64,000 bases of DNA. Source: Empedobacter sedimenti (GTDB taxonomy: Bacteria; Bacteroidota; Bacteroidia; Flavobacteriales; Weeksellaceae). The position numbers and the translations under genes are program-made. Shown piece after piece: positions 53,221-62,547 of the stretch (position 1 is its first letter; each line of letters begins with the position of its first letter). Where the stretch lies: contig NZ_JASCQG010000007.1 in assembly GCF_030005555.1 (NCBI RefSeq), forward strand, positions 99,027 through 163,026, written 5' to 3'. The notes under the pieces are model-generated. The model saw nothing but the letters and a program-made list of their open reading frames with translations, did not search any database and had not been told where the DNA came from.

Positions 53221-54453
53221 ATGAAAAAACTTTTAATCATCGGTCAAGTTTGGCCAGAACCAACTTCTTCTGCAGCAGGAACTCGAATGATTCAATTAAT
53301 TGATTGTTTCAAAAAAGCTGAATTTGAGATTACTTTTGCATGCGCAGCTTCAAAATCTGATTTTAGTTTTGATTTGATTTCAAAAAATGTAAAAGAAGTT
53401 GAGATAAAGTTGAATGATGAAAGTTTTAATGATTTTGTCCAAGAATTGAATCCAGAAATTGTTTTATTTGATCGGTTTATGATCGAAGAACAATATGGTT
53501 GGCGTGTGTCGAAAGAATGTCCAAATGCACTGAAAATTTTGGATACTGAAGATTTACATTTCCTAAGAAATGCACGACAAGAAGCTAATAAAAAGGGAGT
53601 TGAATTTACGGATGATTTATTGTTTTCAGATTTAGCAAAACGAGAAATAGCATCAATTTTACGTTGTGATTTATCATTGATGATTTCGAAAAAAGAGATC
53701 GAAATTTTACAAGAACAGTTTAAAATTGAGGAAAGAATCTTGTATTATTTACCTTTTTTAGAAGATGAAATTTCAGGTGAAAAAATTAATTCTTGGAAAA
53801 ATTTTGAAGATCGAGCACATTTTATGTTTATCGGAAATTTTATCCACGAACCTAATTTTAATTGTGTACAAACACTAAAAAAAGAAATTTGGCCAATTTT
53901 AAGAAAAAAACTTCCGAAAGCAGAATTGCATATTTATGGTGCTTATGCTACGCAAAAAGTTTTACAATTAAATAATCCGAAAGAACGATTTTTGATAAAA
54001 GGACGCGCTGAAATTGCACAAGTTACGATGTCAAATTATAAAGTTCTGTTGGCTCCAATAAATTTTGGTGCAGGTGTAAAAGGTAAATTTGTTGATGCAA
54101 TGCAAACAGGAACTCCGTTGGTTACAACAACGGTTGGTGCAGAAGCAATGCAAGATAATTTTGATTGGAATGGTTTTGTTGAAGACGATTTTACACGTTT
54201 CTCGGAAAAAGCAGAATTGCTTTACAATAATGAGAAAGAATGGGAAATTGCGCAGCAAAATGGAATCAAAATCTTGAATGAAAATTACAATAAAAATAAC
54301 TTTGAAGATGATTTTTTGGAAAGAATAAAATCAATTGAAGAAAATATAATTCAACATCGAAATCAAAATTTTATTGGTCAAATTTTGCAACATCATACTA
54401 ACCAAAGTACAAAATATATGTCACTTTGGATTGAAGCAAAAAATAAAAATTAA
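53221..54453 (+). CDS. GT-B fold glycosyltransferase (family 4-like)
   Basis: A 410-residue protein. The N-terminal half begins IIGQVWPEPTSSAAGTRM and the C-terminal half has HFMFIGNFIHEPN, LHIYGAYATQKV, VLLAPINFGAGVKGKFVDAMQTGTPLVTT and a late helix, the usual GT4 donor-binding layout with Glu/Gly positions. It probably adds a sugar to a glycan or glycolipid. There are no membrane helices. It overlaps the converging gene by four bases. Confidence 0.85.
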   Translation: MKKLLIIGQVWPEPTSSAAGTRMIQLIDCFKKAEFEITFACAASKSDFSFDLISKNVKEVEIKLNDESFNDFVQELNPEIVLFDRFMIEEQYGWRVSKECPNALKILDTEDLHFLRNARQEANKKGVEFTDDLLFSDLAKREIASILRCDLSLMISKKEIEILQEQFKIEERILYYLPFLEDEISGEKINSWKNFEDRAHFMFIGNFIHEPNFNCVQTLKKEIWPILRKKLPKAELHIYGAYATQKVLQLNNPKERFLIKGRAEIAQVTMSNYKVLLAPINFGAGVKGKFVDAMQTGTPLVTTTVGAEAMQDNFDWNGFVEDDFTRFSEKAELLYNNEKEWEIAQQNGIKILNENYNKNNFEDDFLERIKSIEENIIQHRNQNFIGQILQHHTNQSTKYMSLWIEAKNKN

Positions 54454-54965
54454 TGTTCGATCTTGAAGCTATTAACCACTTTAACGAAATCACTTTTCAT
54501 AACTTCTCGATCATCATAACTACAATATTGTAAGATTTGGTAGATAAATTCTTTTGTTTCAATAATTGTTTGTAGAAAATATATTCGTCCAGCATCAGGA
54601 TCATTTGTCTCAAATTCCGCATACGCATAATTAAATCCTTGTTCGTACGCAATATATGGCTGCTTGATGTATCGAAACCCTTTTTGCTCGGTATAAGGTT
54701 CAATCGAATTTAAAGTATAATCGATCATATCAAGATTAGAATCGGCTAATTTTAGTTCATCCTTATGTTCAAAAATCAAAAAACCATATGAATTTGGTTT
54801 AGGTAATTTACTTTTGAACTGAATTGTAGCATAATCATTCAATCCTATTGTTCGTTGAAAATCCTCAGGTACAGTAAGCGTAAATGATTCAGCACCAAAA
54901 AGTTTATGTTGCGAAAAAGAACAAATACTGGTAAGAAGAGATGCAGTGATAAACAATTTTTTCAT
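54450..54965 (-). CDS. Secreted protein of unknown function
   Basis: A 171-residue protein with a signal peptide (ICSFSQ, to about residue 18). The mature part is beta-rich with FTLTVPEDFQRTIG, GFRYIKQPYIAYEQGFNYAYAEFE and IYQILQYCSYDDREVMKSDFVKVVNSFKI. The pattern is like DUF1795/PsbP-type proteins, which fold to a single domain; the assignment is tentative. It converges with the glycosyltransferase, sharing four bases. Confidence 0.72.
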   Translation of the reverse strand: MKKLFITASLLTSICSFSQHKLFGAESFTLTVPEDFQRTIGLNDYATIQFKSKLPKPNSYGFLIFEHKDELKLADSNLDMIDYTLNSIEPYTEQKGFRYIKQPYIAYEQGFNYAYAEFETNDPDAGRIYFLQTIIETKEFIYQILQYCSYDDREVMKSDFVKVVNSFKIEH

Positions 54966-54989
54966 GGAATGATTTTAAATAACGAAGAT

Positions 54990-55016
54990 AAAAAAAGCCT
55001 TGAGATCCTCAAGGCT
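54990..55016 (-). terminator. Terminator of the MBL-rhodanese gene
   Basis: AGCCTTGAG / CTCAAGGCT with a 3-base loop, followed on the minus strand by T6, about 28 bases after the stop at 55044. Confidence 0.87.
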
Positions 55017-55043
55017 ATAACGTTATTATTTCGTATAAATTGT

Positions 55044-56483
55044 TTATTTCGTTGAACAAGAATCATTTCCTAATTGACAAGGTGAAATACCTTCTACAAT
55101 TTTAACGCCTTCTACGTCTTTTATCTTTCCGAAACCTCCCGCAACATCAATTAAATTTTCGAATCCGCGAGCGCGTAAAATAGAAGTGAAAATCATCGAA
55201 CGATAACCTCCTGCACAATGTACAAGATAAGTTTCTTCTTGATCGATCAATTTCATTGATTCGTTGATAAAATCTAAAGGAGCTGTAATTGCACCTTCAA
55301 CATGAGAAGTTTCGTATTCACCTGGTTTACGAACATCTAAAACTTTTAATTCTGTTTCATCAACTAATTCTACAAATTCTTCTGGTGATACAGAAACTAT
55401 TTCGTCAAAGTCTTTTTCTGCATCAATCCAAGCTTGGAAACCATTTTTTAAATAACCAACAACATTATCATATCCAACACGAGCTAAACGTATTACAGCT
55501 TCGTCTTCTGTATTTGGTTCAGCGATTAATAAAATTGGTTGTTTAATGTCGGTAATCAAAGTACCAACCCAAGGAGCAAAATTACCTTTGATTCCGATAC
55601 TAATTGAATTTGGAATAAATCCTGCTGCAAAAGTTTGCGGATCACGAACATCTAAAAGTAATGCTCCAGTTTCTTCAGCAACTTGTACAAATTCGTCAGG
55701 TGATAAAGCTCTGTTAGCACGTTCTTTAATCACGTCTAATGATTCTACACCCATTTTATTCATCATGACATTTTCAGGGAAATAGAATGGTGGAGGTGTT
55801 AATCCTGAAGTTAATTCTTTGATAAATTCTTCCTTCGTCATAGATGGATTAAGTGCATAATTGACTTCTTTTTGGTGACCAAGTGTATCAAAAGTTTCTT
55901 TACTCATGTTTTTACCACATGCAGAACCTGCTCCATGCGCTGGATATACAATAATATCATCAGCCAAAGGCATAATTTTGTTGCGTAAAGAGTCAAACAT
56001 ATGACCAGCTAAAATCTCTTGTGTTAGATCAGAATTTAATTTTTGAGCTAAATCCGGACGACCAACATCACCAATAAATAAAGTATCACCAGAGAAAATA
56101 GCAACATCTTTACCGTTTTCATCTTTCAAAAGATAAGTTGTACTTTCCATTGTATGACCTGGTGTATGTAAAGCAGTGATTGTGACATTTCCTAAAGCGA
56201 AAACTTCACCATCTGTTGCTACATGTGTGTCAAAGTTTGGCTCAGCAGTTGGTCCGTAAACAATTGTTGCTCCAGTTTTTTCTGCTAAATCTACATGTCC
56301 AGAAACGAAATCTGCATGGAAATGCGTTTCGAAAATGTATTTGATTTTCGCATTGTCTTTAGTTGCTTGATCTACATAAGATTGTGTCTCTCTAAGAGGA
56401 TCAATAATTGCAACTTCGCCATTACTTTCTATATAATATGCACCTTGCGCTAAACAGCCAGTGTAAATTTGTTCGATTTTCAT
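55044..56483 (-). CDS. MBL-fold hydrolase fused to two rhodanese domains (persulfide dioxygenase type)
   Basis: A 479-residue fusion. Residues ~1-240 are an ETHE1/glyoxalase-II-like beta-lactamase fold (THFHADFVSGH, LHTPGHTMES, FSGDTLFIGDVGRPDL). Residues ~265-355 are a rhodanese-like domain whose active Cys is replaced (ILLIAEPN). Residues ~370-470 are a second rhodanese with intact Cys (VHCAGGYRS). In such fusions the first domain oxidises persulfide and the last moves sulfur (CstB-like). A sulfur-linked role is backed by the nearby TauE-type permease. Confidence 0.9.
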   Translation of the reverse strand: MKIEQIYTGCLAQGAYYIESNGEVAIIDPLRETQSYVDQATKDNAKIKYIFETHFHADFVSGHVDLAEKTGATIVYGPTAEPNFDTHVATDGEVFALGNVTITALHTPGHTMESTTYLLKDENGKDVAIFSGDTLFIGDVGRPDLAQKLNSDLTQEILAGHMFDSLRNKIMPLADDIIVYPAHGAGSACGKNMSKETFDTLGHQKEVNYALNPSMTKEEFIKELTSGLTPPPFYFPENVMMNKMGVESLDVIKERANRALSPDEFVQVAEETGALLLDVRDPQTFAAGFIPNSISIGIKGNFAPWVGTLITDIKQPILLIAEPNTEDEAVIRLARVGYDNVVGYLKNGFQAWIDAEKDFDEIVSVSPEEFVELVDETELKVLDVRKPGEYETSHVEGAITAPLDFINESMKLIDQEETYLVHCAGGYRSMIFTSILRARGFENLIDVAGGFGKIKDVEGVKIVEGISPCQLGNDSCSTK

Positions 56484-56621
56484 AAAAATGAATTTAGGGT
56501 GTAAAAATACTAATAATTAAATTTAGAATTTTCCGTAAACGGATGAATTCTGATACTTTTCGTCTATTTAAACTCAAATAAGATTGATAGTTAACGGAAA
56601 AATCATGAATGAAATCATAGG

Positions 56622-57209
56622 TTATTTATCTGCCTTTTTTAAGTTTATAAACAATTCGCTTCCTGCGCGCGGTGGAATAGAATTGTAACAATCTTCCATT
56701 GTCTTAAAATCAAAATAATCTCTGAAATATGTTTCATACTCCGTTTTATTGCCACCAAATGGCGGTTCTGTATTACCAAAATCTCGGTTAAACAAAACGC
56801 CAACTAATTTTCCGTCTTTGGCTAATATTTGATTCATTTTGATACTGTATTTCTGACGCAATTTCGGATCCAAGGCGCAGAAAAAAGTTTGTTCTAAAAT
56901 CAAATCAAATTGTTCGTCAAATTCGAAAAAATCTTGGTGAATGACTCTTATATGTGGATTATTCTTAAATTTTTCTTTAATTACTTCAACAACAACCTCC
57001 GAAATATCAATTAATGTAATATTTGTAAAACCTTTTTCCAAAAGATATTCAGCTTCGTAAGCATTACCACAACCAGGAATTAGGATTTTAATATCTTTAT
57101 TCTCAATCTGATCAATATATTCTTTTAATGGAGTAGAAGGAGATTTTAAATCCCAACCAGTTTCGTTGTTATTGTATTTATTGTTCCAAAAAGTTTCGTT
57201 GATTTCCAT
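56622..57209 (-). CDS. TPMT-family SAM-dependent methyltransferase
   Basis: A 195-residue class I methyltransferase. It has FWNNKYNNNETGWDLKSPS, ILIPGCGNAYEAEYLLEKGF (SAM-binding motif I), IDISE and HQDFFEFDEQFDLILEQTFFCAL, the thiopurine S-methyltransferase signature. Relatives methylate thiols, halides or selenium and sulfur compounds. It is four bases from the permease gene on the same strand, so it belongs to the sulfur group, though the substrate is unknown. Confidence 0.88.
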   Translation of the reverse strand: MEINETFWNNKYNNNETGWDLKSPSTPLKEYIDQIENKDIKILIPGCGNAYEAEYLLEKGFTNITLIDISEVVVEVIKEKFKNNPHIRVIHQDFFEFDEQFDLILEQTFFCALDPKLRQKYSIKMNQILAKDGKLVGVLFNRDFGNTEPPFGGNKTEYETYFRDYFDFKTMEDCYNSIPPRAGSELFINLKKADK

Positions 57210-57212
57210 AAG

Positions 57213-58019
57213 TTATTGTATTATAAATTCTTCTATAAACATGAAGATTGCCATTAAGATGATGAAAATAGCAAAGGTTTTCTTTAGGAATTGAACAGGT
57301 AAGAATTTATTGATGTATGTTCCGACTAAAATTCCGACCATTGATATTCCGATAAAAATACTCAAGAAATTCCAGTCAATATGTATATGCAAAGCATCAC
57401 CTATAAAAAAACCAATTAAAGAGTTGATTGCAATGATAACCAAAGATGTAGCAGAAGCTTTTTTCATGTCTAATTTTGCAACCATCATCAGTGCAGGTAC
57501 AATAAGAAAACCTCCGCCAGCACCAACCATTCCTGTTAATCCTCCGATTAAAAATCCTTGTATAATAAGTACAGGATTGAAATTTCCCTGATTTGGTGTG
57601 TCAATTTCTTGTTCTTTCTTACCTTTTAACATAGAGATTGCAGCAAATATCATTAGAATTGAAAATAATCCGAACATTGCCATTCTACGCGTTACAATAA
57701 AGTCTCCGATTGAAAATAAATTACTTGGTAAAGCTGGTATTAAAAAAGCACGAACCATTGTAATACCAATAACAGCTGGTAATCCAAATTGGTACACAAC
57801 TTTCCAATCCACCATTTTTTTTGTGGCTTGTTTTATTCCTCCAATTAATCCTGTTGAACCAACGATACAAAGCGAGTAGGCTGTAGCTATTTTTTCATCA
57901 AAATGAAAAATATAAGCAAGGATAGGTACGGCAAGAATAGAACCTCCGCCTCCTAATACGCCCATAATTAATCCTATGAAAAAAGCACCTACAAAACCAA
58001 AAAACTCGATAAAACCCAT
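57213..58019 (-). CDS. TauE/SafE-family permease (sulfite or related anion export)
   Basis: A 268-residue membrane protein with about eight helices in two repeats, each with a GGG motif (MGVLGGGGSILAVPIL and TGMVGAGGGFLIVPAL). TauE/SafE proteins move sulfite, thiosulfate or sulfoacetate. The start is the ATG at 58019; a GTG six codons upstream is also possible. It is followed by the methyltransferase after four bases. Confidence 0.9.
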   Translation of the reverse strand: MGFIEFFGFVGAFFIGLIMGVLGGGGSILAVPILAYIFHFDEKIATAYSLCIVGSTGLIGGIKQATKKMVDWKVVYQFGLPAVIGITMVRAFLIPALPSNLFSIGDFIVTRRMAMFGLFSILMIFAAISMLKGKKEQEIDTPNQGNFNPVLIIQGFLIGGLTGMVGAGGGFLIVPALMMVAKLDMKKASATSLVIIAINSLIGFFIGDALHIHIDWNFLSIFIGISMVGILVGTYINKFLPVQFLKKTFAIFIILMAIFMFIEEFIIQ

Positions 58020-58090
58020 CTTATTCTCAATTTTCACAAATCTATATTAAAAACGAAAGAATTTCCTATTGGATTGTTTACAAAAAAAAC

Positions 58091-58204
58091 TGTAACTTAA
58101 AGGAAACTTCTACTTAATCAATAGACATATAATTTTTTAAACTTTATTAAATTTATGTTACAAATTTCGTGTAACATTTTTTATCTTTCTGCTACTAATG
58201 TTAC
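58091..58204 (+). promoter_or_regulatory. Cluster of TGTTAC/GTAACA half-sites between divergent genes
   Basis: TGTTAC at 58156-58161 and GTAACA at 58171-58176 form a perfect inverted pair nine bases apart. TGTTAC recurs at 58199-58204, and TGTAAC at 58091-58096. This is a possible operator for the M16 pair or the divergent permease operon. Confidence 0.35.
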
Positions 58205-58237
58205 ATACTAAAATAGTTAACTATTAAAAAAATATAA

Positions 58238-59557
58238 ATGAAGAAACTTTTTATGTCTATCTTATTTGCCGGATCAGCGCTATTTGGTCAGCAAATAAAG
58301 TTTGATGAGTATACTTTACCAAACGGATTACACGTAATCCTTCATCAAGATAATTCTGCTCCAGTTATTACAACAGGTGTAATGTATCATGTAGGATCTA
58401 AGGATGAGCAAGTAGGAAAAACTGGATTTGCTCACTTTTTTGAACATTTATTGTTTGAAGGAACAGAAAATATTAAACGTGGTGAATGGTTCAAGATTGT
58501 TTCATCTCACGGAGGTTCAAATAATGCAAATACAACAACGGACAGAACGTATTATTACGAAACATTTCCATCAAATAACTTAGAATTAGGATTATGGATG
58601 GAATCTGATCGTTTACGCCAACCTGTAATTAATCAAATTGGTGTAGATACACAAAAAGAAGTTGTAAAAGAAGAAAAACGTTCTCGTTTAGATAATCAAC
58701 CTTATGGTAGATTTTCTTACGGAGAAGCTGTAAATCCTCATATTTTTAAGAAAAGTGGTTATCGTTGGTCGGTTATTGGATCTTTTGAAGATTTAAGTAA
58801 TGCTAAATTAGACGATTTCAAACATTTTAGTCAAACATATTATGTGCCAAATAATGCAGTATTAGTTATTGCAGGTGATTTTAAGAAAGACGAAGCAAAA
58901 AAATTAGTTGAGAAATATTTTGGAGTAATTCCACGTGGAAAAGATGTTGTTAAAACGGTAATCAAAGAAGATCCTATTACAACTGAAGTTCGTGCAACAG
59001 AATATGATTCTAATATTCAAATCCCATTATTAGCAATTAATTATCGTACTTCTGATAATAAATCGAAAGATGCTTATGCTTTAGAAATGTTATCAAATTA
59101 CTTAACTGGAGGGAAATCATCAGTTTTGTACAAAAAATATGTAGATCAAAAGAAAGAAGCTTTACAGATTTTTGCTTTTAATCGTCAGATGGAAGATTAC
59201 GGAATTTATACAATCGGAATTTTACCACAAGGAGAAGTTCCTTTAAATAAATTAGAAAACGACATACAATTAGATATAGAAAAGGTACAAAAAGATTTGA
59301 TTTCGGAAGAAGATTACCAAAAAGTCTTAAACGGAATTGAAAATAGTTTTGTAGCCTCAAAATCGGGCGTAGAGAATTTAGCGCATGCTTTGGCAGATGC
59401 TTATATGTTGGGTGGAGATACAAATTTAATTAACAACGAATTGAAAATTTATCAATCTATCACAAGAGAAGATATCAGAAACGTTGCTAAAAAGTATCTT
59501 AACAAAAACCAACGTGTAATTATTAATTATTTACCAGAATCTAAAAAAGCTAAATAA
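58238..59557 (+). CDS. M16 zinc peptidase, catalytic subunit
   Basis: A 439-residue secreted protein with a signal peptide (to ALFGQ, about residue 17). It has the inverted zinc motif HFFEH (GFAHFFEHLLFEG, near residues 67-71) and the downstream Glu in EVVKEEKRSR. It has the length of one half of a processing peptidase. It is followed after 12 bases by a second M16 protein that lacks the motif, so they probably form a heterodimer clamshell protease. Confidence 0.93.
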   Translation: MKKLFMSILFAGSALFGQQIKFDEYTLPNGLHVILHQDNSAPVITTGVMYHVGSKDEQVGKTGFAHFFEHLLFEGTENIKRGEWFKIVSSHGGSNNANTTTDRTYYYETFPSNNLELGLWMESDRLRQPVINQIGVDTQKEVVKEEKRSRLDNQPYGRFSYGEAVNPHIFKKSGYRWSVIGSFEDLSNAKLDDFKHFSQTYYVPNNAVLVIAGDFKKDEAKKLVEKYFGVIPRGKDVVKTVIKEDPITTEVRATEYDSNIQIPLLAINYRTSDNKSKDAYALEMLSNYLTGGKSSVLYKKYVDQKKEALQIFAFNRQMEDYGIYTIGILPQGEVPLNKLENDIQLDIEKVQKDLISEEDYQKVLNGIENSFVASKSGVENLAHALADAYMLGGDTNLINNELKIYQSITREDIRNVAKKYLNKNQRVIINYLPESKKAK

Positions 59558-59569
59558 AACGACTAAATT

Positions 59570-61612
59570 ATGAAAACGAAGATATTATCTCTTGCAATAG
59601 CATTTATGGCGGTTAGCTTAAATGCACAAGTTAAAATTCCTATGCCAAAACAAGGACCAGCGCCTACAGTTAATTTAGGAAAACCAAACGAATTCAAATT
59701 AAAAAATGGATTGACAGTAATCGTAGTAGAAAACCATAAATTACCTCGCGTTTCAGCTACGTTAACAATAGATAACCCACCTTTCGCTTTAGGTGCTAAA
59801 AAAGGAGCAGAATCTTTATTAAGCCAAATGTTGGGAACTGGGACGACAACTAAATCTAAAGATGATTTTAACAAACGTATCGAATTTTTAGGTGCTCGTG
59901 TAAACTTTTGGGAAGAAGGAGCTTCTGCAAGTTCATTAACTAAATATTTTAACGAAATTTTTGGTTACATGGCTGATGGAGCAATGAATCCTAACTTTAC
60001 TGAAAGCGAATTTGCAGATGTTAAAAAACGTTATATCGAAGGTTTAAAATCAAACGAAAAATCTGTAGAAGGAGCAGCTTCACGCGTTTCTAGTATCTTA
60101 ACTTACGGAAAAGATAATCCTTTTTCTGAGTTTGATACACCAGCGCAAATCGAGAAAATCACATTACAAGATGTAAAAGATTATTATAACGCATATTATA
60201 AACCAAACAACGCTTATTTGATTGTTGTTGGTGATATTGCTACAAAAGATGTAAAGGCTTTAGCAGAAAAAAGTTTCAATAATTGGCAAACTGGTAAATT
60301 AAATATTCCAGCTTTTCCAAAAGTTACTGAAGTTACTAAAACAGAGTTAAACGCGATTAATATGCCAAATGCAGTACAATCTGTTGTTTCTGTAGCTTAT
60401 CCTGTTAACTTGACAAAAAAAGATCCTGATTATTATGCTGCTTTAATTGCATCTTCAATTTTAGGAGGAGATTTCAATTCGAAGTTAAATATGAACTTAC
60501 GCGAAGCGCATGGGTGGACATACGGTGCACGTGGAGGTGTTTCTGACTCTCGTTATATTGGTCGTTTTTCTACGAATGCAACAGTTCGTAATAATGTAAC
60601 AGATTCTGCTGTTGTAGAAACGATGAAAGAGATCAAAGGAATGACGCTAAATAAGATCGACCAAAAAATGTTGGACGATGTAAAAGCGAAATTCTTAGGA
60701 AACTTTATTTTAACACTAGAAAGTCCAACAACAGTTGCAAACCAAGCGTTAACAAAGAAAACGAATCAGTTATCTGATAATTTCTATGCAGATTATATCA
60801 AAAATATTAATGCTGTAACAATTGATGATGTATTACGAGTTTCGAAAAAATATTTCCGTCCAGACCAAGCAAAAATTAATGTTACAGGTAAATTAGAGGA
60901 TATAGCTCCTTCATTAGAAAAATTAGGTTATCCAGTTACTTATTATGATGCTTATGGTAATAAAACAGATAAACCAGTTTCTGGAGCAAAAACGACTAAT
61001 GTAACAGTAGCACAAATCACCGATAATTATTTCAAAGCGATTGGTGGGGCTGACAAAGTGAAAGCTGTAAAATCGATTGTTCAAAAAGGAAAAATTGAAA
61101 TGATGGGTATGTCAGGAACTTATACAAAAAAGGATTTAGCTCCAAATAAGTCTGTTACAGTTATGAGCTTAGGTGGAATGAATGTTACACAATCTTTTGA
61201 TGGTGAGAAAGGATTCTATAATATGGGTCAAAAAATGGATTTACCAGCTGAAGTGACTGCACCTTTAAAGAAAACGAATTCTTTGTTTACACCTTTATCA
61301 GAAGGATATAAAACAGCTAAAGTTGAAGGAATCATTTCTGAAAACGGAGTTGACTATTACAAAGTTGTAGCAGCTGATATTTCTCGTACAGATTATTACG
61401 ATGTAAAAACTGGTTTGTTAATGAAATTTGAGCAAAAAATGAAAACTCCCCAAGGAGAAGTGGTTGCGACGACGATCAACAAAGGATATAAAACTTTTGA
61501 TGGAATATTGTTACCATCTGAAATGGTTACTGAAACAGGACCTCAATCTATCAAAATTGTTATCGATACAGTAGAATTTAACAAAAATGTTACTGACGCT
61601 GATTTTAAATAA
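59570..61612 (+). CDS. M16 family protein, non-catalytic subunit with C-terminal extension
   Basis: A 680-residue secreted protein with a signal peptide (to LNAQ). The M16 fold spans residues ~35-460, but the zinc motif is lost; GAESLLSQMLGTG stands at the HxxEH place. R/Y-type substrate clamp elements remain (GWTYGARGGVSDSRYIGRFS). Residues ~475-680 form an extra beta-rich domain found in some Bacteroidota homologs, with no known function. It pairs with the upstream catalytic M16. Confidence 0.9.
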   Translation: MKTKILSLAIAFMAVSLNAQVKIPMPKQGPAPTVNLGKPNEFKLKNGLTVIVVENHKLPRVSATLTIDNPPFALGAKKGAESLLSQMLGTGTTTKSKDDFNKRIEFLGARVNFWEEGASASSLTKYFNEIFGYMADGAMNPNFTESEFADVKKRYIEGLKSNEKSVEGAASRVSSILTYGKDNPFSEFDTPAQIEKITLQDVKDYYNAYYKPNNAYLIVVGDIATKDVKALAEKSFNNWQTGKLNIPAFPKVTEVTKTELNAINMPNAVQSVVSVAYPVNLTKKDPDYYAALIASSILGGDFNSKLNMNLREAHGWTYGARGGVSDSRYIGRFSTNATVRNNVTDSAVVETMKEIKGMTLNKIDQKMLDDVKAKFLGNFILTLESPTTVANQALTKKTNQLSDNFYADYIKNINAVTIDDVLRVSKKYFRPDQAKINVTGKLEDIAPSLEKLGYPVTYYDAYGNKTDKPVSGAKTTNVTVAQITDNYFKAIGGADKVKAVKSIVQKGKIEMMGMSGTYTKKDLAPNKSVTVMSLGGMNVTQSFDGEKGFYNMGQKMDLPAEVTAPLKKTNSLFTPLSEGYKTAKVEGIISENGVDYYKVVAADISRTDYYDVKTGLLMKFEQKMKTPQGEVVATTINKGYKTFDGILLPSEMVTETGPQSIKIVIDTVEFNKNVTDADFK

Positions 61613-61640
61613 AACAATTCTTTTAAATATTTTTCAATAA

Positions 61641-61672
61641 AAAAGCAACTCTGTAATGGAGTTGCTTTTTTT
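61641..61672. terminator. Bidirectional terminator between M16 and M48 genes
   Basis: AAAAGCAACTC / GAGTTGCTTTT with a 7-base loop and T-run, between converging genes. Confidence 0.87.
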
Positions 61673-61677
61673 AGTTA

Positions 61678-62448
61678 TTAAACTAGACTAATTATTTTTT
61701 CTTCTACTTTTTTAGCACGTTTCGCACTATCTGGATGACTTGACATTAATTTTTGGGCAGTTGAAGCTTTTCCATCCGATAAACTTCCTAATTTTTTGAA
61801 TGCAGAAGCTAGTGCAGCAGGATCTTTTCCTAAATCAACCATAAATTTGTAAGCATAGTCATCAGATCCAGATTCTTGACCTTGAGAAAATTGTGCAGAA
61901 GTTAATTGTGTTGCAATTTCACCAACTTGAGAGTTTGATAATGTAGCTAAAGAACCATTTGTAGATCCTGCATAATCAGCTAATGATGAGGTGATCAAAG
62001 CTTGTTTGTATGCTTTTTTCGTGTGTCCTAATTTTACGTGACCAATTTCGTGACCAATAACGCCTAAAATTTCATCATCCGTCATCAAATCCATTAATCC
62101 AGCAAAAACACGCACACTTCCGTCATATGTTGCAAAGGCATTAATATCACTTACCCAATAAACTTTGTAATTGATATCTAATCCATCGTATCCTTTTACT
62201 GGAGCAATAATTTTCTCTAAACGCTCTGCGTAAGCACGTTTCGTTTTATCTTTGTCATTAAGTTGACAAACAGGATTGTTTGCATCCATCCAGTCTACAG
62301 ACTCCTTTGTATAAGTTTTTAATTCATCATCAGAAACTGTAAAAGCTTTTGCACCTTTTACTAATGCGCCAATTTTTCCTTTATTGATTTGAGCAAAACT
62401 GTAAGTGACACCTAAACATAAAGTTAGGCTTAATAAAATTTTTTTCAT
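61678..62448 (-). CDS. M48-family zinc metalloprotease
   Basis: A 256-residue secreted protein with a signal peptide (to SFAQ, about residue 19). It has the zinc motif HEIGH in LGVIGHEIGHVKLGHTKKA, and the third ligand Glu lies in QGQESGSDDYAYKF. It resembles BepA/Loi-type envelope proteases without TPR repeats. It is monocistronic, converging with the M16 pair. Confidence 0.92.
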   Translation of the reverse strand: MKKILLSLTLCLGVTYSFAQINKGKIGALVKGAKAFTVSDDELKTYTKESVDWMDANNPVCQLNDKDKTKRAYAERLEKIIAPVKGYDGLDINYKVYWVSDINAFATYDGSVRVFAGLMDLMTDDEILGVIGHEIGHVKLGHTKKAYKQALITSSLADYAGSTNGSLATLSNSQVGEIATQLTSAQFSQGQESGSDDYAYKFMVDLGKDPAALASAFKKLGSLSDGKASTAQKLMSSHPDSAKRAKKVEEKIISLV

Positions 62449-62547
62449 AGTAGGTAAGATTTAATTTTGATTCGACTAAAATAAGAATTATTGTAAGAAA
62501 AGCCTTAATTTCGGAAAGTTAAATTTTTAATCAAAAAACAAAATATA

